From Clostridiales bacterium (GTDB taxonomy: Bacteria; Bacillota; Clostridia; Peptostreptococcales; Anaerovoracaceae), in contig WRMW01000009.1 in NCBI GenBank assembly GCA_009776955.1, positions 1-64,000 of the forward strand: DNA of 64,000 bases. The letters run 5' to 3'. Each line of letters opens with the position of its first letter. Position 1 is the stretch's first letter. Shown here piece after piece: positions 34,219 to 42,509 of this stretch. Position numbers and translations under genes: made by a program. A model generated the notes under the pieces. The model was given only the letters and a program-made list of their open reading frames with translations, made no database searches and was not told the DNA's origin.

Positions 34219-36660
34219 ATGAAGAAAAAACTGTTTATAGGGATAGGGGCGCTTGCCGTGGCAGTGGTCGTGGCGTTGTCAGGGCTTCCTGCAACCTCCG
34301 CCGTCGGCAATGACATAGAGGGGGCGTTCGCCTGCAACACGAGCCATGCCAAGCTGTCGACCGGCAGCGAGCTCGCCACTTTGAGCGGCATATATTCGGC
34401 GAAGTCGAACAACACGGGCGTCGCTGCGGGCGCAGTGCAGGACACGCAGGCCACGGTCTATGCGGATGCGGTGAACACGGGCGTCGCGAGCATTGCGTAC
34501 TTCACCATACTTGGCCAGACCAGATTCTCGAATTATCAGGTCTACAACCCAAGCGGCGGCGCAGGCTACAAAATACCGGACGGCAAGCTGTTTATCGGCA
34601 AGGTCAGCGAGGATTTGATACCGATCGTGCTTGATATAAGCGTGGACGTGGACGGCGACGGGAGCGTCGTAAGCAAGACGTTGGCCGAATGGAATGCGGA
34701 CAATCCGGGCAACAAGGTGAAATGGGAGTCGCTGCACAGCGAAGTCGCGACCATAGACGCAGACGGCATGATAACGGCGGTAGGCAAGGGTTCGGCGGTC
34801 ATGCTTGGCACTGTGGTGGACAAGTGGGGCGTGAGCCAGAGCATAGCCTATCAAATCGTGGTGGGGACGCCGAGCGCATCTGTAGAAGGCGAGGACGGCA
34901 CTTTCTGGCAGCCCACGGACAAGCCGAACGTCTGGATCGAGACCGACGAGGACGGCAACTTGATAGTCCCGCCGAGCTATGTGTTCGACATAGACGAGAC
35001 AGGCCCGGCCGACCCGACAAACCCGTCCGTGCCTATAGTGATTGGCGGCGGTGACGGCGGCGGCGGCGACGGTGGCTACCTTGAGCAGGATGCGGACAAT
35101 CCCGCCATATGGCATGAGATCGACTCAGAGACAGGGGAAGGGACTGGAAACATCATATGGGTAGGGCCTGACGGCAAGCCCGGCGGCGGCGATGACTTGG
35201 TAGCCGTGCAGGACCCCGAAAGCGGGGAATGGTGGGCGCACTTAGGCCAGAATGTGTTTATGCAGATATCGCTTGAGGAAGGCGAGCTTGTGGGCGAGCT
35301 TACAGGCGGCGGGCCGAGCGAAAAGCCATGGGAGACCCCTGCACAGCCTATTATTAACACAAACGGGAAATATTTCGTAAAAGCGAGCGATGGTGACTTC
35401 TACTACGGCGACAAGGTGACGGACGGCAACGGCCTCTTGATGAGCACTTCGGAGGATATGCACGAGAGCGACGGGATATTCTACTTCGACACGCTCACCG
35501 GCTCCATGGTTATTCAGGGAGTGATAAAGGACCATTTGGCGGACTATATCGATACAGCGAAAGGCCTGGACGAGAACGATTATTCAGCGGAAAGCTGGCT
35601 CAAGTCCAAGCTTCCATCGGTGATAGAGAGCGCCGAAAGCGTGCTCTACGATGACCATGCGAGCCTTGCCGATGTCAAGGACGCCATCCATGCATTGCTG
35701 ATATCGATGGGCAGGCTTGAGGAGGATGACGAAAGCGACTTTGTCGTCAATCCTTCATATATAACATTAGGTAAGCTCGGCAGCCAGACAAGCAAGGTAT
35801 TCACGGCGACAAACAAGTATTCGGGCGAGCCTGTGGAAGTCACATGGTCCATCTTTACGGAGGACGTGGTGTACGACGGCGACGAGGACGAGACAGGGAC
35901 GCCCATAGAACTGAAATCGACTATGGATCCCGAAACCGGCGAGCTGCAGATACATGTGGGCGAGGACGCCAATGTAATAATAGTGGTCGCGACCTCCGTC
36001 GAGGACGGCAAGACGGCGCGGGCGTTCGTTTTCGTGGTGGACGACCCCGACTCGATAATAGCGTTCAACGACCTTACAGGCACGAACGAGGATATCGGCA
36101 AGACCTTTATGGCCGATGGGTACACCTGGCTTGTCCTGAACAGGGACGCTGCCGGCAACCTGTTCATCACCACCACCGCGCTTGTGGCGGCGACCTACTA
36201 CAACACGTCAAACGGGGCGGCTTTTGTCCCCTATGCCGGGTCGCTGGTCGATATAGCGATGAGGAATTTCTATGACACAAAACTGAGCCTGCTCAAGCAC
36301 TACTCGAAGCCGGCCATCACCCCGATAGAGCCGAATATCGGCAGCACCGCGAATATGAGGCGTGCGACCACCGGCTATTCGTATGTAAGCTCCGAGGGGG
36401 AAAAGACCTGCTTTGCGCTTTCCGCGACCGAGACATACCAAAGCCCAGGGTTCATAGTCAACCCAAGGTATGCGGCAAGCGCCTCGCAGAACGATGTGGG
36501 CAGAAGGGTGACAGGGTTTGACAGGCGGTTCTGGATGCGTTCGCCCTACAGCAACACGGCAATCTGCCGTACAGTAACAGGCGGCGGCCCGGCAAGCTCC
36601 ACTCCGCGCGCCGCGCAAATTGGTGTCCGCCCTGCCATGTGGATAAATCCGCAAGGCTGA
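34219..36660 (+). CDS. Large secreted protein with Ig-like and DUF6273-like domains
   Basis: 813 aa. Sec signal peptide with a likely cut after ATSA. A bacterial Ig-like (BIG2-type) segment lies near residues 130-220 (VKWESLHSEVATIDADGMITAVGKG is its core), a glycine-rich linker near 275-290 (GGGDGGGGDGG), a second Ig-like region about 515-615, and the last about 190 residues match the DUF6273 pattern seen in clostridial surface proteins (DGYTWLVL, FWMRSPYSN, GVRPAMWINP). Start at 34219 behind AAAGGAG. Surface adhesion or matrix role is inferred. Confidence 0.72.
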   Translation: MKKKLFIGIGALAVAVVVALSGLPATSAVGNDIEGAFACNTSHAKLSTGSELATLSGIYSAKSNNTGVAAGAVQDTQATVYADAVNTGVASIAYFTILGQTRFSNYQVYNPSGGAGYKIPDGKLFIGKVSEDLIPIVLDISVDVDGDGSVVSKTLAEWNADNPGNKVKWESLHSEVATIDADGMITAVGKGSAVMLGTVVDKWGVSQSIAYQIVVGTPSASVEGEDGTFWQPTDKPNVWIETDEDGNLIVPPSYVFDIDETGPADPTNPSVPIVIGGGDGGGGDGGYLEQDADNPAIWHEIDSETGEGTGNIIWVGPDGKPGGGDDLVAVQDPESGEWWAHLGQNVFMQISLEEGELVGELTGGGPSEKPWETPAQPIINTNGKYFVKASDGDFYYGDKVTDGNGLLMSTSEDMHESDGIFYFDTLTGSMVIQGVIKDHLADYIDTAKGLDENDYSAESWLKSKLPSVIESAESVLYDDHASLADVKDAIHALLISMGRLEEDDESDFVVNPSYITLGKLGSQTSKVFTATNKYSGEPVEVTWSIFTEDVVYDGDEDETGTPIELKSTMDPETGELQIHVGEDANVIIVVATSVEDGKTARAFVFVVDDPDSIIAFNDLTGTNEDIGKTFMADGYTWLVLNRDAAGNLFITTTALVAATYYNTSNGAAFVPYAGSLVDIAMRNFYDTKLSLLKHYSKPAITPIEPNIGSTANMRRATTGYSYVSSEGEKTCFALSATETYQSPGFIVNPRYAASASQNDVGRRVTGFDRRFWMRSPYSNTAICRTVTGGGPASSTPRAAQIGVRPAMWINPQG

Positions 36661-36766
36661 TATATAGGGCAGGTATTGCTTGTAGCGAGATCTTTTGGGG
36701 TGCTGAACGAAGACAGATGACGATGGGATGCACCCCATAAGGCTCGCTCATATGGCAGAGGTTGCT
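36661..36766 (+). other. Intergenic gap with inverted repeat
   Basis: GGGGTGC (36697-36703) and GCACCCC (36730-36736) can pair around a 26-nt loop. No T-tract follows, so it is not a convincing terminator. Confidence 0.25.
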
Positions 36767-37207
36767 ATGCGTATAACTCTTTTGAAAACGTTTTGCCTCG
36801 CGATAAGCTTTATCGTAATATTCTCGTTCTCCACGGGCAGCGCCCAGGCTTTGCGCAGCACAGGGAGCGCCGAGAATCTTTTTACTAGTGCGGGTTCGCT
36901 TGTAGAGCTGGAAGACGAGGATGAGGATGATGAGGATGATGAGGACGACGAGGACGACGAGGACGACGAGGATGACGAGGACGATGAAGAGGAAGAGCCG
37001 GGAGTCGTTGTCAAGCCGAAGCCACCGACGCCGCCATACAATCCAGGCTTGCCTGAGCCTGAATCGGGGCCTGCAGGCCCGCAGGCCGGAGGCAGCCCGC
37101 CGACGGCAGACGCTTCGGGCGTTATGCTATGGCTTTTCTTGGCGGCAGCGAGCGCCGGCTTGATCTTCTTGCTGATGGCAGCACGATTGCTAAGGCGCCG
37201 CGATTAA
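36767..37207 (+). CDS. Small acidic cell-surface protein with sorting-signal-like C-terminus
   Basis: 146 aa. A signal peptide (cut near AQA), then about 30 consecutive Asp/Glu residues, a proline-rich stretch (KPPTPPYNP) and a C-terminal SPPTADASG, hydrophobic helix and LLRRRD tail. The tail has the architecture of a cell-wall sorting signal, with PPTAD in place of LPxTG. ATG 36767 follows AGAGG; ATG 36728 is in frame but lies on the inverted repeat. The acidic tract is encoded by a GAY/GAG tandem run. Function unknown; last gene of the surface operon. Confidence 0.6.
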   Translation: MRITLLKTFCLAISFIVIFSFSTGSAQALRSTGSAENLFTSAGSLVELEDEDEDDEDDEDDEDDEDDEDDEDDEEEEPGVVVKPKPPTPPYNPGLPEPESGPAGPQAGGSPPTADASGVMLWLFLAAASAGLIFLLMAARLLRRRD

Positions 37208-37218
37208 CAATATATGCC

Positions 37219-37247
37219 TTGAATTGGCGGCGTGGTCTTGATACACT
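37219..37247 (+). promoter_or_regulatory. Promoter TTGAAT-17-TACACT, near-leaderless
   Basis: TTGAAT at 37219-37224 and TACACT at 37242-37247. The -10 ends 9 nt before ATG 37257, so the leader would be about 3 nt. No Shine-Dalgarno. Confidence 0.55.
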
Positions 37248-37256
37248 CAGACTGGA

Positions 37257-38558
37257 ATGAGCAAGAGAAACGCATTGGTGGCATTGGGCGGGGGACCGTC
37301 GCCTGTAATAAACGCCTCGCTTTTGGGAGTGATAGAGGCGTGTCTGGACTATGGGGGGATAGGGGAGGTCTACGGAGCTCTGCACGGCATTGAGGGCGTG
37401 CTTTGCGAGGAGCTTGTAAGGCTTGACGCGCAAGACCCCGCAGAGCTTGCGAAGCTTCGTTATACGCCGGCGTCGGGGGCTATAGGCACATGCCGCTACA
37501 AGCTCGGCAAAGACGAGCGTGCGCAGGAGGACTATATGCGAGCGCTCGATGTGCTTGCCGCGCACGACGTGGGCTATTTTTTCTATATCGGCGGGAACGA
37601 CTCGATGGACACGGCGCAGAAGGTGAGCGAGCTTGCGCGGGAACGGGGCGAAGGGCTTGTGTGCGCGGGCGTGCCGAAAACCATAGACAACGACCTCGGC
37701 GACGAGGAGCGGACGCTTATAGACCATACGCCGGGTTTTGGCAGCACGGCACGATACTGGGCCATGCTGATGAAGGACGCCGAGGAAGAGAACAGGGGCA
37801 TGTGCGTAAGCGAGCCGGTGTCCGTCTACCAAGCGATGGGGCGCAAGGCCGGGTTTATCACGGCGGCGGCAAGGCTCGCCGACCCTGAGCGCCGGATGCC
37901 GCTTCAGATGTATTTTGCGGAAACGGGTCATGGCATAGAGGATTTGTACTCGAACGTATGTTCTGGACTGCGTGAGCATGGGCGCGTGATAGTGGTGGTG
38001 AGCGAGGGCTTTGACGTCGGCGAGCTTAGGGAGGCACGCGACGGCTTCGGGCATATAGAGTACGGCGCGAGCGACGACACGGCGATGCAGAAGGTGGTGT
38101 CGCATCTGAACAGGCGGGGGCTTTCCGTGCGCGGAAATGTGACGGGGCAGATACCCGGCGTGATGCAGAGGAACACTTCCATATGCCGTTCGGAGGTGGA
38201 CGAGAGAGAGGCGTACGAAGTGGGGCGGCATGCGGTGAAGGTGGCGCTAGAGGACGGCACGGGCTATATGGCCACTATCCTCAGGGACTGCAGCGCGCCC
38301 GCATACAAGGTTTTTTATGACAAGGTCCCGATGGGGGTGATAGCGAACGCGGCAAGGGGGCTTCCGCCTGAGTGGATCGCGGAAGGCGGCATAGACGTCA
38401 CGGACGCCTATATAGACTACGCCATGCCGCTTATAGGCGAGGGTGCGAGGGTGTTGCCAGGCTGCGGCCTCGGGGGGCTTCCGGATTTTGCGCGGCTAAA
38501 TCTAGGGTTGCTTCCACGGAAATGCACGGACTATGCGCCCGTGAACCATAGGGAATAG
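37257..38558 (+). CDS. pfp: 6-phosphofructokinase, probably PPi-dependent
   Basis: Phosphorylates fructose-6-P at the committing glycolytic step; the reaction is reversible if PPi is the donor. ALGGGPSPVINASL at the N-terminus, the donor motif GGNDSMD (ATP enzymes have GGDGS) and the VPKTIDNDL loop argue for the PPi-type clade. 433 aa. It would consume fructose-6-P made by the polyol enzymes of the window. No ribosome site; promoter sits immediately upstream. Confidence 0.82.
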   Translation: MSKRNALVALGGGPSPVINASLLGVIEACLDYGGIGEVYGALHGIEGVLCEELVRLDAQDPAELAKLRYTPASGAIGTCRYKLGKDERAQEDYMRALDVLAAHDVGYFFYIGGNDSMDTAQKVSELARERGEGLVCAGVPKTIDNDLGDEERTLIDHTPGFGSTARYWAMLMKDAEEENRGMCVSEPVSVYQAMGRKAGFITAAARLADPERRMPLQMYFAETGHGIEDLYSNVCSGLREHGRVIVVVSEGFDVGELREARDGFGHIEYGASDDTAMQKVVSHLNRRGLSVRGNVTGQIPGVMQRNTSICRSEVDEREAYEVGRHAVKVALEDGTGYMATILRDCSAPAYKVFYDKVPMGVIANAARGLPPEWIAEGGIDVTDAYIDYAMPLIGEGARVLPGCGLGGLPDFARLNLGLLPRKCTDYAPVNHRE

Positions 38559-38592
38559 TTTACGCGCCCCTCCCATGCAAAGCTGATAATGA

Positions 38593-38621
38593 TTGAAGGG
38601 GGCAATCGTATGTGGTATAGT
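38593..38621 (+). promoter_or_regulatory. Promoter TTGAAG-17-TATAGT, leaderless geometry
   Basis: TTGAAG at 38593-38598 and TATAGT at 38616-38621. Seven nt separate the -10 from ATG 38629; no Shine-Dalgarno is present. Confidence 0.6.
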
Positions 38622-38628
38622 CTTGTTT

Positions 38629-39456
38629 ATGGGAACTGTAAGGTATATATCGAGTCTGGCAGAGCTGGCCGTAGGGCTGATCGAGATAGCGAATCACTAT
38701 TCTGATTGCGAGTCGGCGGAGTTTGCGTACATCCGCGACGGGAACGAGGTGACGCACTTCTGGCTTTCGCGCCTGGAGTTTGGATATAAGGTGATTCAGA
38801 ACAAGGTCGAGGCGGATATACGTGTCTTCGACCTGCTTCCGCTGGAGGACGGTACGGCCGCGAAGTATCCGGCGTATTTCGAAGACCAGCTTATGGTTTC
38901 GGCCATGAGCAAAAAGCATGACGCGTTGAGGTCTTGCTGGGACGAAACGGCTGTCCAGTTTCACAAATTGGTAAGGTCGAAGGTGAATGTCATAGGGATT
39001 TTCCAGAAAAGGGTCGAGAACGGGACTTTTTCCGGAAATCTGCACGCGGCGCTTTCCGCCGAGCTGGACGACATACATAATGAGGTCGCGGACAGCATAG
39101 AGCGGCTTGTGGAGTCGTACAAGGACTATTCTGTGCTGCTGAGCACGTTTATCGGGGCGATTTATGAGGGGCGGGCCGAAGCGGAGTATTATGAGGACGT
39201 GGGGGAAGCCGAGGCCGCGGTCAAGGATGCGGCGGTCAAGGATGCGGCGGTCGAGGAGCCGGTCGAGGAGCCGGTGGTCGAGGAGCCGATTTCGGCGTGG
39301 GCGCCTCCGGCCGTTGACAGCCCCCTCGCAGTGACGGAATATGTGAGCGAACCGATGACGGAGTCTGTGGGCGAGCCGGCAAGCCCGTTTGCTTCGCCGT
39401 ATGGGCTGCCGCCGGTGGAAAGCCCTTTCACAATGACGGAGGAGCGGGGCGAATGA
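38629..39456 (+). CDS. Uncharacterised protein with acidic repeat-rich C-terminus
   Basis: 275 aa. No family recognised. Residues 1-190 look globular and helical (SLAELAVGLIEIANHYSD, HNEVADSIERLVESYKDY). From about 195 the protein becomes a low-complexity tail of Ala-Val-Glu-Pro repeats (VKDAAVKDAAVEEPVEEPVVEEP) ending in Pro/Ser-rich stretches. The start at 38629 is set by the promoter. The stop overlaps the next ATG by four bases, so the two products probably act together. Confidence 0.6.
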   Translation: MGTVRYISSLAELAVGLIEIANHYSDCESAEFAYIRDGNEVTHFWLSRLEFGYKVIQNKVEADIRVFDLLPLEDGTAAKYPAYFEDQLMVSAMSKKHDALRSCWDETAVQFHKLVRSKVNVIGIFQKRVENGTFSGNLHAALSAELDDIHNEVADSIERLVESYKDYSVLLSTFIGAIYEGRAEAEYYEDVGEAEAAVKDAAVKDAAVEEPVEEPVVEEPISAWAPPAVDSPLAVTEYVSEPMTESVGEPASPFASPYGLPPVESPFTMTEERGE

Positions 39457-39911
39457 GCCGGGAAACGAATTCAAGATTCAGGCGGCATGCGGCGGGCATG
39501 CCCATAGAGGAAAAGAAAGCAGAGCAGCCGGTTTTTGTGCGGACGGAGGTGCATGAGCCTGTCGCGGAAGCGCCGCCGCCAGCACCGGAACCAAGGAGTT
39601 CCAAGGGTGTGGTCTTTGCAATAATTGTCGCGATTGCGCTGGGCGGGCTGAACTTGCTTCAATTGTTCGGCGGACCAAGCGAGTCGGAGTTGCGGCAAGA
39701 AGTGGAAGCATTGCAGGCAACGGTTTCGGATTACAGCGAAAAGGCCGAATTCGTGGACAATTTTGTCGCGATTGTCATTGACGACGGGCAGTTTCTCTAT
39801 CATCACTTCGACTGCCCGTACACAAAGGACAGGCCTAGGTGGGTGTACAATGTGGAGCTTGCCGAGTTTCACGGCAACCTCCCGCATAGCTGCTGGTTCG
39901 ACAGGGAATAG
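39453..39911 (+). CDS. Single-pass membrane protein with Cys/His C-terminal motif
   Basis: 152 aa. Basic and Pro-rich N-terminus, transmembrane helix at about 52-70, a short coiled-coil-like helix (SELRQEVEALQATVSDY), then an outside domain with LYHHFDCPYT and HSCWFD. YHxxxCxY...C-type mini-domains occur in surface and secreted proteins of Bacillota and may bind a metal; that is inferred. Overlaps the preceding gene (ATGA). Confidence 0.6.
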   Translation: MSRETNSRFRRHAAGMPIEEKKAEQPVFVRTEVHEPVAEAPPPAPEPRSSKGVVFAIIVAIALGGLNLLQLFGGPSESELRQEVEALQATVSDYSEKAEFVDNFVAIVIDDGQFLYHHFDCPYTKDRPRWVYNVELAEFHGNLPHSCWFDRE

Positions 39912-39952
39912 CAAAAGCTGTCGTAGCCCACGGTCAGGGAGAAGGCGTAGAT

Positions 39953-41188
39953 ATGGTGAAGTTCAGACCGTTTCGGGCAGTACGCCCGGCAGAGAGGTTT
40001 GCCGACAAAGTGGCGGCGCTGCCTTACGATGTGATGACGAGCGAGGAAGCGCGCAAGATGGCGGCGGGCAATGAGCTGTCATTTTTGCGTATAGACCGGG
40101 CGGAGATAGACCTGCCCGAGGGGACAGACCCATATGGCGCAGAGGTGTATGAAAAGGCGAGAGAGAATTTTGAGAGGATGGCGCACGAGGGCGTGTTCGT
40201 GCAGGATGAGGCGCCGCGCTTCTATGCGTACAGGCTGACGATGGAGGGGCGGTCGCAGACGGGGCTGGTCGGATGCGCGTCGATAGATGATTATGATGGG
40301 GGGGGTATCAAGAGGCATGAGCTGACGCGGGCGGACAAGGAGGAGGACCGGGTGCGGCATGTTGATGCGTTGGATGCGAATACAGGCCCGATTTTTTTGG
40401 CCTGCAGGGGATGTGAAGCGCTTTCGGCTTTACTGCGCGGAGGGGCGCCGCTTTACGACTTCACTGCGGAGGATGGGGTGAGGCATGAGGTTTGGGCGTT
40501 GGACGAGGGAGCGAATGAGGAAGTCACGGCTATCTTTGCGGGCAGGGACGCGCTCTATATCGCGGACGGGCACCATAGATGCGCTTCGGCGGCGAGGGTC
40601 GGCAGGCTACGCAGAGACCAGCTCCCAGATTGGACGGGCGATGAGGAGTTCAATTTCTTCTTGGCGGTGGTGTTTCCGGAGGATCAGCTTGAGATACTTG
40701 ACTACAACCGGGCTGTGGCGGATTTGAACGGGCTGACGAAAGAAGAGTTTTTGACAAGGCTGGGCAAGGATTTTGAGGTGCGCGAATATGAGGGGGGGGG
40801 GCCGGCGAAGCCGGCCTGCAGGCATACGTTCGGTATGTATCTGGACGGAAAATGGTATGCTATGGAAGCGCGGACGGGGCTTGTGGACGAGGCAGACCCT
40901 GTGGCGCGGCTCGATGTGTCGCTGCTTCAGGACTATGTGCTTGCGCCTATCTTGGGCATAGAAGACCCGAGGACGGACGGGCGCATCGACTTTATAGGAG
41001 GCATACGCGGGCTTGGGGAGCTGGAGAGGCGTGTGGGCACGGACATGGCGGTCGCTTTCGCGATGCATCCGACTGCGATGCAGGAGCTTTTTGACATAGC
41101 GGACGCAGGGCTTATAATGCCGCCTAAGTCGACTTGGTTCGAGCCGAAGCTCAGGAGCGGGCTTTTTATACACAAGCTTTCGGAATAA
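39953..41188 (+). CDS. DUF1015 family protein
   Basis: 411 aa, normal length. The N-terminal FRPFRAVRP and PYDVMTSEEAR, the IKRHELTRADKEEDRVRH block and ADGHHRCASAAR are hallmarks of DUF1015. The biochemical role is not established; histidine-rich GHH and RHE motifs suggest an enzyme. Ribosome site GGGAGAAGG. No clear terminator follows. Confidence 0.85.
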   Translation: MVKFRPFRAVRPAERFADKVAALPYDVMTSEEARKMAAGNELSFLRIDRAEIDLPEGTDPYGAEVYEKARENFERMAHEGVFVQDEAPRFYAYRLTMEGRSQTGLVGCASIDDYDGGGIKRHELTRADKEEDRVRHVDALDANTGPIFLACRGCEALSALLRGGAPLYDFTAEDGVRHEVWALDEGANEEVTAIFAGRDALYIADGHHRCASAARVGRLRRDQLPDWTGDEEFNFFLAVVFPEDQLEILDYNRAVADLNGLTKEEFLTRLGKDFEVREYEGGGPAKPACRHTFGMYLDGKWYAMEARTGLVDEADPVARLDVSLLQDYVLAPILGIEDPRTDGRIDFIGGIRGLGELERRVGTDMAVAFAMHPTAMQELFDIADAGLIMPPKSTWFEPKLRSGLFIHKLSE

Positions 41189-41209
41189 GCGGGAAATTTC
41201 ATGTAAAAT

Positions 41210-41237
41210 ATGCCAGAGTGTCGATATAGGGTATAAT
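41210..41237 (+). promoter_or_regulatory. Promoter with consensus TATAAT before mannitol-1-phosphate dehydrogenase
   Basis: TATAAT at 41232-41237; ATGCCA at 41210-41215 is a fair -35 with 16-bp spacing. Transcription would begin near 41244, about 3 nt before the ATG of a seven-codon ORF. Confidence 0.55.
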
Positions 41238-41246
41238 AGACTGCAT

Positions 41247-41270
41247 ATGGAACGTAATAGAGATGAATAA
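41247..41270 (+). CDS. Possible seven-codon upstream ORF (leader peptide)
   Basis: ATG 41247 opens MERNRDE and stops at TAA 41268-41270. It lies 9 nt after the -10, as other near-leaderless starts do here, and overlaps the ATG of the dehydrogenase in another frame. It could control the downstream gene by reinitiation; no direct proof. Confidence 0.3.
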   Translation: MERNRDE

Positions 41271-42489
41271 CATGGGCACAGCCAAAACCGCAGTAATGAT
41301 TGGCGCGGGCAATATCGGAAGGGGTTTCGTCGGGGCGGCGTTTGCGGCATCGGGTTATGAAACCGTTTTTATCGACGTGGACGAAAAGCTTGTGGACGAG
41401 ATAAACGCGCGCGGCGAATACCCTGTGCGCATATTGCTTCCGGACGGCGGCGTCACGGAAACCGTGGCACGCGGCGTCCGTGCGGTGAGCGGCAAGGATA
41501 TGGGGGCTGCCGCGACGGAGATTGCACGTGCGGATATCTGCGCGACCGCTGTGGGGGTACGGGCTATTGAGAACGTCGCATCGACTCTGGCTTTGGGGCT
41601 TGCGCTCAGAATTCGCAAAGACCTCCCGCCGCTCAATATAATAGTCTGTGAAAACATGCTCGATGCGGGCGAGAAGCTGCGCGAATATGTAATGGCAGTG
41701 CTGCCAGCGGAGCTTGCGCCTGCCGTGGATGCGGTTACGGGCTATCCGGAAGCGGTCATCGGGCGTATGGTGCCAACACAGACGGAAGACATGAAAGACG
41801 GCGACCCTCTGCGCGTCTGTGTCGAAAAGTACGCATTTCTGCCGGTCGACAGGGAGGCGTTCAAGGGGCATATTCCTCAGATCAAGGGGATGGTGCCGCT
41901 TGATCGTTTCGGCTATTATGTCAAACGAAAATTGTTTATTCACAATATGGGGCATGCGGCCGTGGCTTATTTGGGGCTGCTAAAGGGATATAATTATATT
42001 GCAGAGGCTGTGGACGATGCGGACATACTCTATCTGGTGCATGGCGCGATGAATGAAAGCGCGGCGGCGCTCGGCTGCGAAAACCCCGGGGACGCAGCAA
42101 ACCTGAACCGCAGTATCAGTTCGTTGCTTTACAGGTTTGCGAACGAGGCTCTTGGGGATACCTGTGCCCGCGTGGCGGCCGATCCTGTCCGCAAGCTGGA
42201 CAGGCACGACAGGCTTATCGGGGCGCTTGAAAACTGCCAGAAGTACGCCCTGCCTTCCACATACATAGCCGCTGTGGCGGCGGCGGCGGCGCTTGCGCTT
42301 GAGCGGTCGCCTGGGGAAAGCCCGGCACGCCTCACCAAGATAACAGGTCTTTCCCTGGACAGCGAGGCGTATAAGCTTATTACGGAGCTTTGCGCAGCTT
42401 GCGCTGCAGCGATGGTGAGGGGCGAGGACGCCGTGGCGGAGCTTCGGCGCACGGCGGCGAGGTGTGCGGGGGATATCACTATACTGTGA
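41263..42489 (+). CDS. mtlD: Mannitol-1-phosphate 5-dehydrogenase family protein
   Basis: Polyol-specific long-chain dehydrogenase interconverting mannitol-1-P (or a related hexitol phosphate) and fructose-6-P with NAD. N-terminal GAGNIGRGF loop, IVCENMLDAG, DRFGYYVKRKLFIHNMGHA with the catalytic lysine region. About 400 aa (typical is about 380). ATG 41263 and ATG 41272 are both possible starts, with no good ribosome site; the short ORF at 41247 overlaps them. No mannitol transport genes are next to it. Confidence 0.82.
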   Translation: MNNMGTAKTAVMIGAGNIGRGFVGAAFAASGYETVFIDVDEKLVDEINARGEYPVRILLPDGGVTETVARGVRAVSGKDMGAAATEIARADICATAVGVRAIENVASTLALGLALRIRKDLPPLNIIVCENMLDAGEKLREYVMAVLPAELAPAVDAVTGYPEAVIGRMVPTQTEDMKDGDPLRVCVEKYAFLPVDREAFKGHIPQIKGMVPLDRFGYYVKRKLFIHNMGHAAVAYLGLLKGYNYIAEAVDDADILYLVHGAMNESAAALGCENPGDAANLNRSISSLLYRFANEALGDTCARVAADPVRKLDRHDRLIGALENCQKYALPSTYIAAVAAAAALALERSPGESPARLTKITGLSLDSEAYKLITELCAACAAAMVRGEDAVAELRRTAARCAGDITIL

Positions 42490-42509
42490 CAGGCGAAAGC
42501 AGTCCATCC

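Noticed and set aside
36910-36990. Acidic tandem run as a CRISPR or satellite
   Set aside because: Units are three-base GAY/GAG codons inside an ORF; there are no spacers.
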